Part shown: piece after piece, positions 7,062-7,294 of the stretch
Position numbering within the stretch: the first letter of the stretch is position 1
How the letters are laid out: each line of letters opens with the position of its first letter
NCBI GenBank assembly: GCA_034678415.1
Contig: JAXDBV010000270.1
Location: 1-7,294, forward strand
Length of the DNA stretch: 7,294 bases
Origin: JAXDBV01 sp034678415
Lineage (GTDB): Bacteria; Bacteroidota; Bacteroidia; Bacteroidales; VadinHA17
Reading direction: 5' to 3'
The notes under the pieces: generated by a model
The model's database searches: none
Told to the model about the DNA's origin: nothing
Seen by the model: only the letters and a program-made list of their open reading frames with translations
Made by a program: the position numbers and the translations under genes

Positions 7062-7294
7062 ATGGCCGTTGAGGATGCATTATACAGATATCTCAAATCG
7101 TACAAGGTTGCTCCTGACTGGATAAAACTGCTAGTGTCGTGGCCTGTATACGTGATACCGAGACATATATTGCTCGGAAGGGAATATTCCAGGATTACGG
7201 AGTTGTCCAGGTTGTATGAATTCGTTGAAAGAATTAATATAGAGGAATATCAGCTCCTTAAACTCCAAAGCATTCTGAAAGATGCGTATACCCA
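7062..7294 (+). CDS. Phenylacetate-CoA ligase/CapK-like adenylate-forming enzyme, N-terminal fragment
   Basis: The frame opens at ATG 7062, just after an in-frame TAA at 7050-7052, and stays open to the window end (77 full codons plus two bases). The fragment has the look of the N-terminal helical region of the PaaK/CapK family of AMP-binding enzymes. A hydrophobic segment with VSWPVYVIPRHILLGREY (25-42) precedes a run of about ten residues and then EEYQLLKLQSILKDAYT (61-77). That last block corresponds to the family's conserved YQ-x-x-x-L-x-x-x-L-x-x-A-Y, which normally leads into 'NVPYY'. Members activate a carboxylic acid as acyl-adenylate. CapK-like ones are frequent in capsule and O-antigen loci and are thought to attach or activate an acyl or amino-acid substituent, though few have been tested. 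The AMP-binding motifs lie beyond the window, so function is not directly visible. No Shine-Dalgarno lies at normal spacing (GGAG at 7040-7043 is too far). Confidence 0.72.
   Translation, partial: MAVEDALYRYLKSYKVAPDWIKLLVSWPVYVIPRHILLGREYSRITELSRLYEFVERINIEEYQLLKLQSILKDAYT

Noticed and set aside
6884..7072. 62-codon frame in the gap before the CapK-like gene
   Set aside because: It needs a TTG start, has no recognisable family resemblance or ribosome-binding site, and its residue mix looks like translated non-coding DNA.
1..7294. Defence system, CRISPR array, insertion sequence or phage genes
   Set aside because: No regularly spaced direct repeats, transposase, integrase or nuclease-type motifs were seen on either strand, and nearly all bases are accounted for by polysaccharide genes.

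Overview
The window is a stretch of a surface-polysaccharide (capsule, O-antigen or exopolysaccharide) biosynthesis locus, read entirely on the + strand. It most likely comes from a member of the Bacteroidota. Three points suggest this: the first gene is a polysaccharide deacetylase with the N-terminal domain and 'FFMLSRWEEY' signature I associate with that phylum; none of the start codons has a convincing Shine-Dalgarno sequence; and the base composition looks moderate. The taxonomic call is an inference from family resemblance, and I cannot go below phylum with confidence.

Layout, left to right: (1) the 3' part of a polysaccharide deacetylase, open from base 1 to 1155; (2) a GT4-like glycosyltransferase, 1145-2308; (3) a second GT4-like glycosyltransferase, 2298-3452, whose usual catalytic-site glutamates are replaced; (4) a polytopic membrane protein of the O-antigen polymerase/ligase (Wzy/WaaL) type, 3457-4719; (5) a third GT4 glycosyltransferase with a canonical E-x7-E motif, 4697-5827; (6) a CapA-family (PGA_cap) metallophosphoesterase-like protein, 5802-6878; (7) a 183-base gap with no convincing gene; (8) the first 77 codons of a phenylacetate-CoA-ligase/CapK-like adenylate-forming enzyme, 7062 to the window end.

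Genes 1-6 overlap by 11, 11, 23 and 26 bases or are separated by only 4, so they almost certainly form one transcript with translational coupling. The CapK-like gene follows after the only real gap. It may be read through from upstream or have its own weak promoter.

A reasonable model is as follows. The three glycosyltransferases add sugars to a lipid-linked repeat unit on the cytoplasmic face of the inner membrane. The polytopic protein polymerises or ligates flipped units on the periplasmic side. The deacetylase, the CapA-like protein and the CapK-like ligase modify the glycan or its attachment. No flippase (Wzx), initiating sugar-phosphate transferase, chain-length regulator, export porin or nucleotide-sugar synthesis gene lies in the window, so this is the interior of a larger locus. 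I see no CRISPR array, tRNA, rRNA, insertion sequence or phage gene. The window looks like a well-formed but conventional polysaccharide locus. The points most worth a second look are the altered active site of the second glycosyltransferase and the deacetylase/CapA/CapK set of modification-type genes.
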